Shown here: piece by piece, positions 5,727 to 5,864 of the stretch
How the letters are laid out: each line of letters opens with the position of its first letter
Numbering within the stretch: position 1 is the stretch's first letter
From: Pseudomonadota bacterium
GTDB lineage: Bacteria > Pseudomonadota > Gammaproteobacteria > JAKAQQ01
DNA length: 5,864 bases
Assembly: GCA_021819635.1 (NCBI GenBank)
Contig: JAKAQQ010000062.1
Location: forward strand, 1 to 5,864
Reading direction: 5' to 3'
Notes under the pieces: model-generated
Seen by the model: the letters and a program-made list of their open reading frames with translations, nothing else
Databases searched by the model: none
What the model was told of the DNA's origin: nothing
Program-made: the position numbers and the translations under genes

Positions 5727-5864
5727 GTGGACCCTGACGCTTCCGCTCTTCCCTACGGTCTCGGGATCTGGGGAGAGGGATTTTTCGACGTCTCCCGCGA
5801 GGGTCATCTCCTCGTCCGCCCGCGCCGCGGGGAGGAGACGATCGACCTCGTCCGTCTCCTCGGG
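5727..5864 (+). CDS. speA: Biosynthetic arginine decarboxylase, N-terminus only (runs off right edge)
   Basis: SpeA converts arginine to agmatine, feeding putrescine and then the spermidine step of the neighbouring speE. Only 46 codons are visible. They read LPYGLGIWGEGFFDVSREGH, then LLVRPRRGEETIDLVRLLG, which matches the conserved start of SpeA (Y-x-I-x-x-WG-x-x-YFD-x-x-x-GH, then a short strand and an IDL-x-x-L helix). The full protein is over 600 residues, so the PLP-binding barrel is outside. The GTG at 5727 is preferred: upstream in-frame codons to an ATG at 5646 are low-complexity Pro/Ser/Arg and unlike the family. The ribosome site is weak (GGGG about six bases before GTG). Divergent pairing with speE supports the call. 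Another SpeA-like group IV decarboxylase is the main alternative. Confidence 0.75.
   Translation, partial: MDPDASALPYGLGIWGEGFFDVSREGHLLVRPRRGEETIDLVRLLG

Noticed and set aside
4547..5737. Long plus-strand open frame (396 codons) antisense to speE
   Set aside because: It mirrors the strongly coding speE frame and has no recognisable domain or ribosome site; only its last 26 codons are discussed as a possible leader ORF.

Overview
The window joins two unlike pieces of DNA. Positions 1 to about 3425 are a patchwork of decayed mobile elements and toxin-antitoxin (TA) genes with moderate GC. From about 3430 to the right end lies an intact, tightly packed housekeeping block with visibly higher GC, strong G/C at third codon positions and many GTG starts. 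The host is therefore a high-GC bacterium. The housekeeping genes could fit a high-GC proteobacterial or Rokubacteria/NC10-like lineage, but I cannot settle the taxon from this window. The TA genes and the IS200/IS605 remnant resemble proteobacterial plasmid or genomic-island cargo.

Left part, in order: a frameshifted tnpB of an IS200/IS605-type element (minus strand, running off the left edge), next to a divergent stub of its tnpA. A short unrecognised stretch follows. Then comes an intact type II TA operon (ribbon-helix-helix antitoxin plus RelE/ParE toxin) with a good sigma70-type promoter. After a gene-poor stretch with inverted repeats there is, on the minus strand, a MazE-like antitoxin, a MazF/PemK toxin and an unrecognised third reading frame starting four bases past the toxin stop. 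The MazF lacks the conserved catalytic arginine (His instead), and its antitoxin reads about 25 residues past its usual end. The patchwork closes with an IS30-family transposase remnant on the plus strand whose conserved motifs are spread over several frames.

Right part: a nitrogen-regulatory P-II gene starts just after the IS30 remnant. It overlaps a secreted DUF4124 protein gene, which overlaps a small three-helix membrane protein gene, making a likely three-gene operon. Converging on it from the right is speE (polyamine aminopropyltransferase, minus strand). Divergent from speE, the first 46 codons of a probable speA (biosynthetic arginine decarboxylase) run off the right edge. speE and speA belong to one pathway (arginine to agmatine to putrescine to spermidine) and share a 148-base divergent control region with candidate -10 boxes facing both ways.

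No clearly new system is visible. The most useful leads are the active-site substitutions in TnpB and MazF, the overlapping end of the MazE-like antitoxin, the unknown ORF behind mazEF, a matched motif on both sides of the first TA operon, and a possible short leader ORF overlapping the start of speA.
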